Positions 33,866 through 45,029 of a DNA stretch of 55,896 nt are shown in pieces (position 1 is the stretch's first letter; every line of letters begins with the position of its first letter). Made by a program: the position numbers and the translations under genes. The DNA comes from Pseudomonadota bacterium (GTDB lineage: Bacteria; Pseudomonadota; Alphaproteobacteria; Reyranellales; Reyranellaceae), in contig JAFEFF010000082.1 in assembly GCA_018240745.1 (NCBI GenBank), forward strand, positions 1-55,896. Direction: 5' to 3'. The notes under the pieces were generated by a model. That model saw only the letters and a program-made list of their open reading frames with translations, did no database searches and was not told where the DNA came from.

Positions 33866-34329
33866 TGCGCTTCTTCTTCTATGGCACGCTGCTCGACCAC
33901 GACGTCGCGAGTCTGGTGCTGGGCCGGCGCCTGCCGCCCGGCGCCTTTGCGCCGGCGGCATTGCCCGGCCATGCCCGGCGGCGCGTGAAGGGCGCAACCT
34001 ACCCGATCGTCGTACGCGATCCCCGCAGCGAGGTGAGGGGCGCCGTTGTCGGTGGCCTGAGCGCGCGCGACGTGAAGCGGCTCGCCGCCTACGAAGGGCC
34101 GCGCTATCGCATCGCGCAGCTCAAGGTGAGGATCGGCGGGGCGGTGACGACGGTGTCGGTGTTCGAGCCGGTCGAGCAGCGTTTCGAGCCGACCAGCGGC
34201 GCCTGGGATCTCGTGCCGTGGCAGCGGCGCTACAAGCGGGCGTTCCTCGCCCGCATCAGGCCGGCGCTCAGCGCGTCGTGGCCCAGGCGCCGACCTGCAG
34301 CGCCGAGCAGTAGATCTTGTGCTGGCTGA
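33865..34329 (+). CDS. Gamma-glutamylcyclotransferase-like (AIG2 family) protein
   Basis: This 154-residue protein starts with the AIG2/GGCT substrate loop MRFFFYGTLLDHDVAS and has the catalytic glutamate in AAYEGPRYR. Related enzymes cleave gamma-glutamyl groups, but the substrate here is unknown. Its ATG overlaps the mutase stop (TGATG). The last about 20 codons overlap the opposing carboxypeptidase gene by 62 bases, and the Arg/Ser/Pro-rich tail (PRRRPAAPSSRSCAG) is probably not part of the fold. Confidence 0.8.
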   Translation: MRFFFYGTLLDHDVASLVLGRRLPPGAFAPAALPGHARRRVKGATYPIVVRDPRSEVRGAVVGGLSARDVKRLAAYEGPRYRIAQLKVRIGGAVTTVSVFEPVEQRFEPTSGAWDLVPWQRRYKRAFLARIRPALSASWPRRRPAAPSSRSCAG

Positions 34330-35590
34330 GCTTCTTGCAGCCGTCGATCGCTTCCTGCTGCGAGAGATTGGTGAGCCGCGCGCGGTGCAGGGTCTTGTCC
34401 GACACCTGCACCTCGTCGACGCTTACCGCGCCGTGCGAACGGATCGAGGCCGGCAGCGAGGCGGTTGCACGCTCGAGCGCCGCCTGGGCCGCCTTCGAAT
34501 TGGCGAATGAGCCAACCTGGATGACCCAGCTTCCGGCAATAGCGGCGGGAACGAGGGCGCGGGCCGGTTCGGCCTTGGTGAAGCCGCTCAGACCCACCGG
34601 ATCGAGCCCGGCGACGAAATTCGCGGCGCTGTAGCGCGCTGTGGCCGGCACGTGCGGGCTGGTCCACGGCGAGATATTCTGCGCCTCGGCCGTCGCGAAG
34701 CCCTGGTCCATCAGCTCGGCCATCAGCCTGTCGCGCTGGAAGGCGGTGTTGCCGCCCATCACCACACCGATCAGGCGGCGATTGTCGCGCACCGCCGACA
34801 TCACGAGATTGTAACCGGAGGCGTTGGTGTAGCCTGTCTTCATGCCATCGGCGCCGGCATAGCTCGCCAGCATGCGGTTATGGTTGGCCAGCGGGCGGCC
34901 CCTGTAGTTGTACGAAAGGACCGAGAACACCGGGTAGTAGTGCGGGAAGTCGCGCAGCAGGGCATTGGCCAGCCGCGCCATGTCGCGTGCCGTCGTCACC
35001 TGCTCCGGATTGGGCAGGCCCGATGCGTTGCGATAAACGGTGGAGGACATGCCGAGCTGACGCGCCTTGGCGGTCATCATCTCGGCGAAGTGCTCTTCGC
35101 TGCCGCCCAGCGCCTCGGCGAGCAGCACGGCGGCATCGTTGGCGGAGCGCGTCACCAGGCCCATCACGGCGTCGCGCACGACCACGGTGCCGTTGGGCGG
35201 CATGCCCATCTTGGTCGGCGGAGCGTTCAGGGCGTTGATCGACACCGGCAGCGCGTCGTTCATCGCCAGCTTGCCCGAGTCGAGAGCCGAGAAGGCGAGG
35301 TAGAGCGTCATGAGCTTGGTGAGCGATGCGGGATAGCGCGGCTCGTCAGGCTGGTCGGATGCGAGAACCCGTCCGCTGGCCGCATCGACGATCAGGTAGG
35401 CGTCCCTGGACGGGTTGGGCACCCAGGGCTGGGGAACCCTGCGGACATGACTCTTGGCCGTCGGAGCCGCTCGCGCCTTCAACGATTTGTTCTGGGCGCT
35501 GGCCGCGCTCACGAACAAGAGCCCGGAAATGGCGGAAATAATGGCAAGCCCACACAGAGCTGCCATGAAGCGCCTGAGGGAGGGGGTCAT
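34268..35590 (-). CDS. D-alanyl-D-alanine carboxypeptidase with SPOR domain
   Basis: This 440-residue penicillin-binding protein (DacA/S11 family) has a signal peptide (about 1-32), then Ser89 and Lys92 in PASLTKLMTL, SAN in TRSANDAAVLL and KTGYTNASG: the full SxxK, SxN, KTG set. It trims the terminal D-Ala from stem peptides. The last about 75 residues form a SPOR domain (WVIQVGSFANSKAAQAALER), which binds denuded glycan and would localise it to the septum. Its 3' end overlaps the convergent AIG2 gene by 62 bases. Confidence 0.93.
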   Translation of the reverse strand: MTPSLRRFMAALCGLAIISAISGLLFVSAASAQNKSLKARAAPTAKSHVRRVPQPWVPNPSRDAYLIVDAASGRVLASDQPDEPRYPASLTKLMTLYLAFSALDSGKLAMNDALPVSINALNAPPTKMGMPPNGTVVVRDAVMGLVTRSANDAAVLLAEALGGSEEHFAEMMTAKARQLGMSSTVYRNASGLPNPEQVTTARDMARLANALLRDFPHYYPVFSVLSYNYRGRPLANHNRMLASYAGADGMKTGYTNASGYNLVMSAVRDNRRLIGVVMGGNTAFQRDRLMAELMDQGFATAEAQNISPWTSPHVPATARYSAANFVAGLDPVGLSGFTKAEPARALVPAAIAGSWVIQVGSFANSKAAQAALERATASLPASIRSHGAVSVDEVQVSDKTLHRARLTNLSQQEAIDGCKKLSQHKIYCSALQVGAWATTR

Positions 35591-35754
35591 CTCAAAAACG
35601 CCACACGAAAGTAAAAGTCTAATTATTGGTGCCCACACAAGAGGTTATGGGCGGTTTCTGCAAGAATACAAAAGTCGGCGGCACGATGCAACTTTTGAAC
35701 AGCCGTCATGATGCCCCATTGGTTCGAAAACTGCATGTCCCGGAGGGTCAGATC

Positions 35755-36483
35755 ATGAACAAGGCCGTTGCTATGGCTCTCGGGCTCGCGTTGGGATTCG
35801 GATCGGCGGCGGCGCATGCCCAGAGGCCCGGCAGCACCGTGGAGCAGCCGGTCGTGCGCAGTCTCAACTGGTTCTCCTACGTCGCAGGAGACGACATTCG
35901 GGCCGCCTGCCGGCCCGGTGGCCGCAGCCGCATTCGGGCCGTCTACAATGCGCTTTGGGAGGAGCAGGTCCGGACCTACGAGATCTTCCTGCAGCCCGAC
36001 GGTTCAGCCGGCCTGCATACGGGCGTGCTGACCGATCAGGGCCCGGCGACGAACGTCTCGAGCATTTTCATCAGTGAATTCGGCGACATAACCAAACCAT
36101 GGCGAATGCGAAAGGCCCAGCGGCTGCTCTCGCCTGCCGATACGAGCCAGCTGATGGGATTGCTGCAGGCGAGCGCCGCCTTCGGCCCGCCACGCGATGG
36201 TCTCCGTCTGCCCGACAACGACTTCTGGTGGACGGTCGCGTCCTGTCGCAACGGCGTGTGGGGCTTCCAGGCGTATCACTATCCCACCGACCGTTTCGCG
36301 AATGTACGCTTCGCCGAGAAACTGTTTGCCCTCGACAACGTTGGCATAGCGGTGAATCGCCCGCGCAACCTGGAGCCCGCCGAGCTGCGGCGTGATCCGA
36401 TCATGTTGCGTCCAGGACGCGGAGACCGGGCGGATCGCTGGGTCCTGGTTGTGGGAAAGGATGGCTTGCGCCCGAGGTGGTAA
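35755..36483 (+). CDS. Secreted protein of unknown function
   Basis: This 242-residue protein has a Sec signal peptide (MNKAVAMALGLALGFGSAAA, cleavage after AHA). I recognise no domain. Features include FSYVAGDDIRAACRPGGRSR, RAVYNALWEEQVRTYEI, WTVASCRNGVWGFQAYHYP and a paired-cysteine pattern (two Cys in the mature part) that could form a disulfide. The start has GGAGG ten bases upstream. It stands alone between the carboxypeptidase (divergent) and clpS. Confidence 0.7.
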   Translation: MNKAVAMALGLALGFGSAAAHAQRPGSTVEQPVVRSLNWFSYVAGDDIRAACRPGGRSRIRAVYNALWEEQVRTYEIFLQPDGSAGLHTGVLTDQGPATNVSSIFISEFGDITKPWRMRKAQRLLSPADTSQLMGLLQASAAFGPPRDGLRLPDNDFWWTVASCRNGVWGFQAYHYPTDRFANVRFAEKLFALDNVGIAVNRPRNLEPAELRRDPIMLRPGRGDRADRWVLVVGKDGLRPRW

Positions 36484-36509
36484 GGTAGCGGAACCGCTTG
36501 GTGTCCCTA

Positions 36510-36515
36510 TATAAT
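36510..36515 (+). promoter_or_regulatory. Candidate -10 element for clpS-clpA
   Basis: A perfect TATAAT lies 36 bases before the clpS start in the short gap after the secreted-protein gene. No good -35 is found at 16-18 bases upstream, so the call is weak. AGCGGAACCGCT (36487-36498), a near-palindrome, occupies the -35 position and could be an activator site. Confidence 0.3.
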
Positions 36516-36550
36516 TCCAAGGTGGGTTCGATAGAGGTCCAACGACGAAG

Positions 36551-36979
36551 ATGATGTTTCCCGGTTCCATAGTCGACTGGCGCCTTCTGGGCGACCGGCT
36601 CGGTGGCCCCAACGAGCCGCCGGGTGGTCCGCCGCAGCAGCCGCCGTCACGCCGGGACAACGGCAACAACAACGAGGATGGCGAGGGACGGTCGGGCGCG
36701 CTCACGCTCACCCGGACGCGGACCAAGAAGCCCTCGATGTACAAGGTGCTGATGCTGAACGACGACTACACGCCGATGGAGTTCGTCGTCGACGTCCTGC
36801 AGCACATCTTCCAGAAGACCCGCGAAGAGGCGACCAAGATCATGCTCCACGTCCACCAGAAGGGCGTCGGCGTGTGCGGGGTCTATACCTACGAAGTGGC
36901 CGAGACCAAGGTCACCCAGACTGTCGACTACGCGCGCAAGAACCAGCATCCGCTGCAGTGCACGCTCGAGAAAGAGTAA
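36551..36979 (+). CDS. clpS: ATP-dependent Clp protease adaptor ClpS
   Basis: ClpS delivers N-degron substrates to ClpAP. The core domain (about residues 60-142) has the signature [42 protein letters not shown] and [15 protein letters not shown]. The 142-residue protein is longer than usual (about 106) because of a roughly 58-residue N-terminal part rich in Pro, Gly, Asn and Arg ([19 protein letters not shown]). The start could be either of two adjacent ATGs. clpA follows after 28 bases. Confidence 0.94.
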   Translation: MMFPGSIVDWRLLGDRLGGPNEPPGGPPQQPPSRRDNGNNNEDGEGRSGALTLTRTRTKKPSMYKVLMLNDDYTPMEFVVDVLQHIFQKTREEATKIMLHVHQKGVGVCGVYTYEVAETKVTQTVDYARKNQHPLQCTLEKE

Positions 36980-37007
36980 TCAGCCCGTTTCAAGTCGAGG
37001 TGGTTCG

Positions 37008-39328
<2,321 letters not shown>

Positions 39329-39332
<4 letters not shown>

Positions 39333-39520
39333 AGGCGTTCCAGCCCCTGTGGACTGCGCTGAAGGCCGCGGTGCTCGCCACCGCGGTCTTTGCCGTTGTA
39401 CTGTTCGTCATCAGGCACGCCGGCTGGACCGGCCTGAACTTCGCAGGCCTGGATATGACGACCTATGTCGTGTTCTTCGTGGTCTTCTTCCTCGGCCTGT
39501 TCATGGCGCCGCGGAGCTGA
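39329..39520 (+). CDS. Small two-helix membrane protein
   Basis: This 63-residue protein has two hydrophobic segments (AALKAAVLATAVFAVVLFVI and TTYVVFFVVFFLGLFMA). I recognise no family. It begins with GTG overlapping the clpA stop by four bases (GTGA) and is therefore probably translated from the clpSA transcript. It ends one base before the convergent acetyltransferase gene. Translational coupling is the main support that it is real. Confidence 0.55.
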
Positions 39521-40699
39521 TCAGCCGTCGTTTTCCTTGCGGAACGGCGAGTATTCCATCAGCGCCTCGATCTCGTGCTCGACGGCGGGCCGCTCCTGCT
39601 GGAGGAAGGTGTCGACGGCGCGGCGGAAGCCTCTGTCGCCGATCCAGTGCGCCGAGTAGGTCTTCACCGGCAGGTAGCCGCGCTGGATCTTGTGGTCGCC
39701 CTGTGCGCCGGCCTCGACGCGAGCGAGGCCGTGCGCGATCGCGTAGTCGATCGCCTGGTAGTAGCAGGCCTCGAAGTGCAGGAAGGCATGGCTTTCGAGG
39801 CAGCCCCAGTAACGGCCGTACAGTGTGTCGTCGCCCTTGAGGTTGAGAGCGCCGCCGACCGGACGGCCGTCGCTCTCGGCCATCACCAGCACGACCTTGT
39901 CGGCGAGCGTCGAGCCGAGGATGTCGAAGAAGGAGCGGGTGAGGTAGGGCGAGCCCCACTTGCGCCCGCCGGTGTCCATGTAGAAGGCGAAGAAGGCGTC
40001 CCAGTGCCGCGGCTTCAGGTCGTCGCCCGAAAGCTGGTGGATGACCAGCCCCTCGCGCTTCACGGCCTCGCGCTCCTTGCGGATCGCCTTGCGCTTGCGC
40101 GAGGCAAGGGCGCCCAGGAAGTCGTCGAAGGTCTCGTAGCCCGCGTTGGCCCAGTGGTACTGGCGCCCCAGCCGCAGCAGCCAGCCGTGCGCGCCGAAGC
40201 GCTTCCAGTCGGCCTCGCTGCAGAAGGTGGCGTGCACGGAGCTGATGTTGTTGTCGCCGGCGATCTTGGCCAGCATGTCGATCATGGCATCGCGCACCGC
40301 CTCGGCGTAAGGACCGGGGCGGGCGAACAGGCGCGGCCCGGGCACGGGCGTGAACGGCACCGCTGCCTGGAGCTTCGGATAGTACCGGCCGCCGGCGCGC
40401 TCGAACGCCTGCGCCCAGCCATGATCGAAGATGTATTCGCCCTGGCTGTGACCCTTCACATAGAGCGGGACCGCACCCTGCAGCGTGCCATCGTCGGTCT
40501 CGGCCAGCAGGTACTGCGGCTGCCATCCGGTGCGGCGGCCGACCGACTTCGAGTCCTCCAGCCCCTTCAGGAAGGCATGGCAGAGGAACGGGTTGCCGGC
40601 GGCGCCTGGGGCGAGGGCACAGGCATCCCATTGCTCCGCATTCACCGCAGCAAGGGAATCGACGACGCGCAGGCCGACGGTCGGGCTGTCATCGGGCAT
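39521..40699 (-). CDS. COG3146 family GNAT-like acyltransferase
   Basis: This 392-residue protein matches the COG3146/DUF482 family, related to FemAB/GNAT transferases: NPFLCHAFLKGLEDSKSVG, HATFCSEADWKRFG, RKRKAIRKEREAVK, ALNLKGDDTLYGRYWGCLE and FEACYYQAIDYAI are family blocks. Members are annotated as peptidoglycan-recognition or biosynthesis-linked, but the acceptor is unknown. The start is the ATG at 40699; a longer frame has no ribosome site. The terminator at 40766-40802 lies upstream and belongs to a different transcript. Confidence 0.85.
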   Translation of the reverse strand: MPDDSPTVGLRVVDSLAAVNAEQWDACALAPGAAGNPFLCHAFLKGLEDSKSVGRRTGWQPQYLLAETDDGTLQGAVPLYVKGHSQGEYIFDHGWAQAFERAGGRYYPKLQAAVPFTPVPGPRLFARPGPYAEAVRDAMIDMLAKIAGDNNISSVHATFCSEADWKRFGAHGWLLRLGRQYHWANAGYETFDDFLGALASRKRKAIRKEREAVKREGLVIHQLSGDDLKPRHWDAFFAFYMDTGGRKWGSPYLTRSFFDILGSTLADKVVLVMAESDGRPVGGALNLKGDDTLYGRYWGCLESHAFLHFEACYYQAIDYAIAHGLARVEAGAQGDHKIQRGYLPVKTYSAHWIGDRGFRRAVDTFLQQERPAVEHEIEALMEYSPFRKENDG

Positions 40700-40765
40700 G
40701 ACGGGAGCATAGCGCGAATCGTGCCAGCAATGGGGCCGCGTCTCCCGCAATCCAACCATGCAGGC

Positions 40766-40802
40766 AAAAAAAGCGTCCGGCAGACTGAGGCACGCCGGAC
40801 GT
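40766..40802 (-). terminator. Strong intrinsic terminator of the small-peptide/RNA unit
   Basis: CGTCCGGC (40774-40781) pairs with GCCGGACG (40794-40801) around a 12-base loop. On the minus strand it is followed by seven T (40772 down to 40766). It points away from the 18-codon gene at 40973-41029 and lies about 70 bases upstream of the acetyltransferase start. Confidence 0.9.
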
Positions 40803-40808
40803 CAGGTT

Positions 40809-40923
40809 CGCCTTTCCATACCCGCGAGCGGGCACGACTATTGGCTTAGCTGCACAAATTCTTGAAGGTGGCCTCCGGCGGGATCTCCTGATGGAGGAAA
40901 TACCCGACCGGAGGCGAAAGGCG
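40809..40923 (-). ncRNA. Candidate structured RNA of unknown family
   Basis: On the minus strand, CGCCTTTC (40923 to 40916) pairs perfectly with GAAAGGCG (40816 to 40809), closing a roughly 115-base domain. Inside, CCTCCGG (40914-40908) pairs with CCGGAGG (40878-40872), and within that hairpin GGG/CCC and CTCC/GGAG continue the stem. A second small hairpin, CCCG/CGGG, lies at 40832-40821. Between them is a mostly unpaired segment of about 40 bases (40871-40833). An intrinsic terminator follows at once. It could be an independent small RNA or the 3' part of the peptide mRNA. I find no 4.5S, RNase P or tmRNA motif; 6S RNA cannot be excluded. Confidence 0.5.
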
Positions 40924-40933
40924 TTGGTAGAGG

Positions 40934-40957
40934 GGCCAAAGCCGAGCGGCTTTGGCC
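40934..40957 (-). repeat. Ten-pair hairpin after the 18-codon gene
   Basis: GGCCAAAGCC (40934-40943) and GGCTTTGGCC (40948-40957) form a perfect stem with a four-base loop, 16 bases beyond the stop codon of the small gene. No T-run follows on either strand, so it is a weak terminator at best, or a processing/stability element between the peptide and the RNA domain. Confidence 0.7.
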
Positions 40958-40972
40958 TACGCCCTTACCTGT

Positions 40973-41029
40973 TTACTGCTTCTTCTTCTTAGCAGCCTTC
41001 TTCTTAGCAGCCTTTTTCTTAGCAGCCAT
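40973..41029 (-). CDS. 18-residue Ala/Lys-repeat peptide
   Basis: The frame encodes MAAKKKAAKKKAAKKKKQ, three AAKKK units and a terminal KKQ. AGGAGA lies about seven bases before the ATG, a strong ribosome site. The composition resembles the C-terminal tails of histone H1-like bacterial proteins and would bind nucleic acid or acidic lipid. It lies 78 bases downstream of nrdJ on the same strand, and the unit ends in a strong terminator about 200 bases past the stop. No named family is known to me. The repeat is also what low-complexity DNA could give by chance, but the ribosome site, stop and terminator argue for a gene. Confidence 0.6.
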   Translation of the reverse strand: MAAKKKAAKKKAAKKKKQ

Positions 41030-41107
41030 AACTGTCTCCTATGGTTAGCTACGAGGTCCTCAACCGTGAGACCCCTGGGGTACGCGGGTACGCTACGCCA
41101 CGCATGC

Positions 41108-44100
41108 TCAACTGCAGCCAGTGGTGCCGCCGCAGGTCGTGCACTTGAGGCACGTTCCGTTGCGGACCATGGTGAAGTTGCCGCATTCAGGACAGGCATC
41201 GCCCTCGAAGCCCTTCAGCCTCGCGGTGTACGCCAATCCAGTCGCGACGCCGACGACGGCCGCTCCGGCGATGGGCGCCGGCGCGACGGCTGGGCCGTCC
41301 GTCAGTCCGTGGGGCGAACCGGTGGCGAGCGCTTCTTCGGCGATCGCGACACTGCCGGTTCGGCCGTTCAGTACGTGAAGGTTGCTGCGGGTATAGCCGA
41401 CGCTGGCGATGCGGCTCACCGCATCGGCCGCCGCCTGGGCGGCGTTGCTGCCGGCCGGGGGCAGGCCGTCGGCGAGCGTGCCGCGGCCGACACCGTCGGG
41501 ATGAAGGTCCGCCTGCTCGACATGCGCGAGATCGCCGCGACCGAGATAGGAGATCGCCAGCTCGCGGAACACATAGTCGAGGATCGACGTCGACATCTTG
41601 ATCGCGTCGTTGCCCTCGACCATGCCCGACGGCTCGAAGCGGGTGAAGGTGAAGGCCTCGACGAATTCCTCGAGTGGCACGCCGTATTGCAGGCCGATCG
41701 AGATGGCGATGGCGAAGTTGTTCATCACGCTGCGGAAGGCGGCACCTTCCTTGTGCATGTCGATGAAGATCTCGCCGACCCGGCCGTCCTCGTACTCGCC
41801 GGTGCGCAGATAGACCTTGTGGCCGCCGACGATGGCCTTCTGCGTGTAGCCCTTGCGCCGCTGCGGCAGGCGCTCGCGGCCGCGGGCCACTTCGCGCTCG
41901 ACGATGCGTTCCACGATTCGCTCGGCGATGATCGGTGCCCGGGCCGCAGGTGTCATTTCCATGAGGTCGGCGTTCGCGGCGACATCCTCGCCGAGAGCCA
42001 TCGCCGAGAGCGGTTGCGAAAGCTTGGAACCGTCGCGATAGAGGGCATTGGCCTTGAGGCCAAGCTTCCAGGACAGTTCGTAGGCCTTCCTGCAGTCGTC
42101 TACCGTTGCAGCATTCGGCATATTGATCGTTTTCGAGATCGCGCCTGAAACGAACGGTTGTGCTGCAGCCATCATGCGTATGTGACTCTCTGCAGACAAG
42201 CAGCGTGTGCCATCTCGTCCACAGGGATTTGCACAATCGAACACCGCAAGGTGCTCGCGTTTGAGTCCGGGTGCGCCCTCGATCGACATCGTTCCACAGG
42301 CGTGGACGTTCGCCTCAGCGATGTCGGAGCGCGAGAAGCCGAGGCGGGCCAGCAGGTCGAGCTGGGGATCGGCGAGCTCGCCGTCGTCGAGACCGATGAC
42401 CTCGCGGCAGAAATCGTCGCCGAGCGTGTAGCGCGAGAAGGCGAAGCGGATGTCGAAGGCGGTGGCCAGCGCCTTCTCGACCCGATCGAGCGCCGTCGTG
42501 TCGAACCCGCGCGCCGCCAGGGTCTCGTGGTTGATCGCCGGCGCGCCCTTCAGCGTGCCGTGCCCGACCGCATGCGCCACGATCCGCGCCGCTGTCGCCT
42601 CGTCGTAGCCGAGGGTCGCGAGCGCCAGCGGCACTGTCTGGTTGATGATCTTGAAGTAGCCGCCGCCCGCCAGCTTCTTGAACTTCACCAGAGCGAAGTC
42701 GGGCTCGATGCCGGTGGTGTCGCAATCCATCACCAGGCCGATCGTCCCGGTCGGCGCGATGACCGAGACCTGGGCGTTGCGATAGCCGTGCTTCTCGCCC
42801 AGTGCGAGCGCCTGGTCCCAGGCCGTCTTGGCCGCCGCGGCGAGGTCGGCAGGGCAGTGGGCGATGTCGAGCGCCACCGGCGGCGTGGAAAGTCCATTGT
42901 AGCCGCCCGAGTGGCCGTAGGCGGCGCGGCGGTGATTGTGGATGACCCGCAGCATGGCCTCGCGGTTGGCCGCGAAGCCGGGGAAGGCGCCCATGCCGGC
43001 GGCCATCTGCGCCGAGGTCGCGTACGCGGCTCCCGTCATGATGGCGGTGATGGCGCCCGCGATCGCACGGCCCGCCGGCGAGTCGTAGCCGAGGCCACGC
43101 GCCATCAGCAGGGCGCCAAGATTGGCGTAGCCCAGGCCGAGGGTGCGGTAGCGGTAGGAGAGTTCGGCGATCCGGCGCGAGGGGTATTGCGCCATCATCA
43201 CGGAGATCTCGAGCACGATCGTCCACAGGCGGCTGGCATGCTCCAGCGCTGCCGTATCGACCGAGCCGTCATCCCGTCGGAACCGCATCAGGTTCAGCGA
43301 AGCGAGATTGCAGGCCGTGTCGTCGAGGAACATGTACTCCGAGCACGGATTGGAGGCGTTGATCCGGCCGGACTCGGGGCACGTGTGCCAGTCGTTGATG
43401 GTGGTGTCGAATTGCACCCCCGGATCGGCCGAGTGCCACGCCGCCTCGGCGATGCGGTCCCACAGCGCGGCAGCATTCACCGTCCTGATCGGCTTGCCGG
43501 TCGTGCGTGCAGTCAGCACCCACTCGCGACCCTCTGCGACCGCCTTCAGGAAATCGTCGGTGACCCGGACGGAGTTGTTGGCGTTCTGGCCCGACACCGT
43601 AGCGTAGGCCTCGGACTGCCAGTCGGTGTCGAAGGTCGGGAAATCGATCTGGCGGTAACCCTGGCGCGCGAACTGGATGACACGCTGGATGTAGTTCTCC
43701 GGCACCTCGGACCGTCGGGCGGCGACGATCTCGCGACGCAGGCGCGGGTTCTCCTTCGGCTCGAAGCCGTCCTCGCACGCCTGCATGATGGCGTTGAGGT
43801 GCCGGTTGGCGAGCTTCGATCCCGCGACCAGCGCGGCGACCTTCTGCTCCTCGAGCATTTTCCAGGAGACGTACTCCTCGATGTCGGGGTGGTCGACATC
43901 GACCACGACCATCTTGGCCGCGCGTCGTGTCGTGCCGCCCGACTTGATGGCGCTGGCGGCGCGGTCGCCGATCTTGAGGAACGACATCAGGCCCGACGAC
44001 TGGCCGCCGCCCGAGAGCTTCTCGCCCGAGCCGCGGATGCTGCTGAAGTTCGACCCGGTGCCCGAGCCGTACTTGAAGAGCCGCGCCTCGCGGATCCACA

Positions 44101-44731
44101 GGTCCATGATGCCGCCGTCGCTCACCAGCTCGTCGGTGACACCCTGGATGAAGCAGGCATGCGGTTGCGGCCGTTCGTAGGAAGAGGTCGAGACGTAGGC
44201 CTCGCCGTCGCGATGGTCGATGTACCAGTGACCCTGACCCGGCCCGTCGATGCCGTACGCCCAATTCAGGCCGGTATTGAACCACTGCGGCGAGTTCGGC
44301 GCGGCCATCTGCGCCGCCAGCATGAAGCAGTGCTCGTCGTAGAAGGTGCGGGCGTCCGCTTCGCTGTCGAAGTAGCCGCCTTTCCAACCCCAGTAGGTCC
44401 ACGCGCCGGCCATCCGGTGGAACACCTGGCGTGCGCTGGTCTCGCCTCCGAACTCCTGGTCCGCTGCCTCGTCCGGCACGGAGCGCCACAGCCATTCGGG
44501 CACATCGGGCTCGGTGACTTTCTTCAGGCGACGCGCGACGCCGGCGCGACGAAAGTATTTCTGTGCCAGCACATCGGTCGCGACCTGCGACCACGCCGCC
44601 GGCACTTCGATGCCGCGCTGCTGGAAGACGATGGTGCCGTCGGGATTGCGGATTTCGGAATCGCCAGCACGGAACGCCATTCCGTCGAATGGCATTCCTC
44701 CTGTTCGCGTAAACCGACGCTCTAAACGCAT
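41108..44731 (-). CDS. nrdJ: Adenosylcobalamin-dependent ribonucleotide reductase (class II)
   Basis: This 1207-residue enzyme reduces ribonucleotides using vitamin B12 instead of an oxygen-made radical. The N-terminal [19 protein letters not shown] and the ten-stranded barrel motifs ([21 protein letters not shown]) match NrdJ. The [20 protein letters not shown] block carries the active-site Cys region. The C-terminus has a zinc-ribbon-like cluster, CPECG, then CLKCTTCGG, and a final CxxxC-like tail for thioredoxin reduction. No class I genes are nearby, and two NrdR-type sites lie upstream. Confidence 0.96.
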   Translation of the reverse strand: MRLERRFTRTGGMPFDGMAFRAGDSEIRNPDGTIVFQQRGIEVPAAWSQVATDVLAQKYFRRAGVARRLKKVTEPDVPEWLWRSVPDEAADQEFGGETSARQVFHRMAGAWTYWGWKGGYFDSEADARTFYDEHCFMLAAQMAAPNSPQWFNTGLNWAYGIDGPGQGHWYIDHRDGEAYVSTSSYERPQPHACFIQGVTDELVSDGGIMDLWIREARLFKYGSGTGSNFSSIRGSGEKLSGGGQSSGLMSFLKIGDRAASAIKSGGTTRRAAKMVVVDVDHPDIEEYVSWKMLEEQKVAALVAGSKLANRHLNAIMQACEDGFEPKENPRLRREIVAARRSEVPENYIQRVIQFARQGYRQIDFPTFDTDWQSEAYATVSGQNANNSVRVTDDFLKAVAEGREWVLTARTTGKPIRTVNAAALWDRIAEAAWHSADPGVQFDTTINDWHTCPESGRINASNPCSEYMFLDDTACNLASLNLMRFRRDDGSVDTAALEHASRLWTIVLEISVMMAQYPSRRIAELSYRYRTLGLGYANLGALLMARGLGYDSPAGRAIAGAITAIMTGAAYATSAQMAAGMGAFPGFAANREAMLRVIHNHRRAAYGHSGGYNGLSTPPVALDIAHCPADLAAAAKTAWDQALALGEKHGYRNAQVSVIAPTGTIGLVMDCDTTGIEPDFALVKFKKLAGGGYFKIINQTVPLALATLGYDEATAARIVAHAVGHGTLKGAPAINHETLAARGFDTTALDRVEKALATAFDIRFAFSRYTLGDDFCREVIGLDDGELADPQLDLLARLGFSRSDIAEANVHACGTMSIEGAPGLKREHLAVFDCANPCGRDGTRCLSAESHIRMMAAAQPFVSGAISKTINMPNAATVDDCRKAYELSWKLGLKANALYRDGSKLSQPLSAMALGEDVAANADLMEMTPAARAPIIAERIVERIVEREVARGRERLPQRRKGYTQKAIVGGHKVYLRTGEYEDGRVGEIFIDMHKEGAAFRSVMNNFAIAISIGLQYGVPLEEFVEAFTFTRFEPSGMVEGNDAIKMSTSILDYVFRELAISYLGRGDLAHVEQADLHPDGVGRGTLADGLPPAGSNAAQAAADAVSRIASVGYTRSNLHVLNGRTGSVAIAEEALATGSPHGLTDGPAVAPAPIAGAAVVGVATGLAYTARLKGFEGDACPECGNFTMVRNGTCLKCTTCGGTTGCS

Positions 44732-44823
44732 TCGACGATCCCCCGTGCCCAGTTCCCGCCATTTCTGCTACTCGCGGGGCGCTCGATGTCTTACGTCGAG
44801 CGCACACATATGGGCACACAGCG

Positions 44824-44867
44824 ATACTAAATTACAAAATCTTGTGGGCGCAACTATATTTTGTGGG
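44824..44867 (-). promoter_or_regulatory. nrdJ promoter with two NrdR-box-like sites
   Basis: On the minus strand, CCCACAAAATATAGTTG (44867 to 44851) and CCCACAAGATTTTGTAA (44848 to 44832) resemble the NrdR consensus (aCACwATATaTwGTGt) and are 19 bases apart. TTGCGC (44853 to 44848) and TAGTAT (44829 to 44824), 18 bases apart, form a plausible promoter that the boxes overlap. The rest of the 298-base gap (44732-45029) shows no gene. Confidence 0.6.
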
Positions 44868-45029
44868 ACAGGATGTTGATGGCACTACATGATGCAAAGT
44901 CGCAACATGACCGTCGAAAGGGCTCTAGTTGCATGACGACGAACGATCATCCGGTGTGTCCGGCGCTGTCGCGTTGCGTGTCACAGGAGGCCCGCGTACA
45001 AGCGGCGCAAGGCTTTCGAGAGTGAGTGA

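Noticed and set aside
40872..40957. Open stretch on the minus strand after the micro-gene, ending in FKNLCS
   Set aside because: It has no usable start codon and an in-frame stop just upstream; the hairpin pairing explains the sequence better.
40766..41029. tmRNA-like gene with an Ala/Lys tag
   Set aside because: No tRNA-like acceptor end or tmRNA tag sequence; the peptide has its own ribosome site and start codon.
42158..44725. Open frame of 855 codons opposite nrdJ
   Set aside because: Shadow of nrdJ in high-GC DNA; no domain and composition unlike real proteins.
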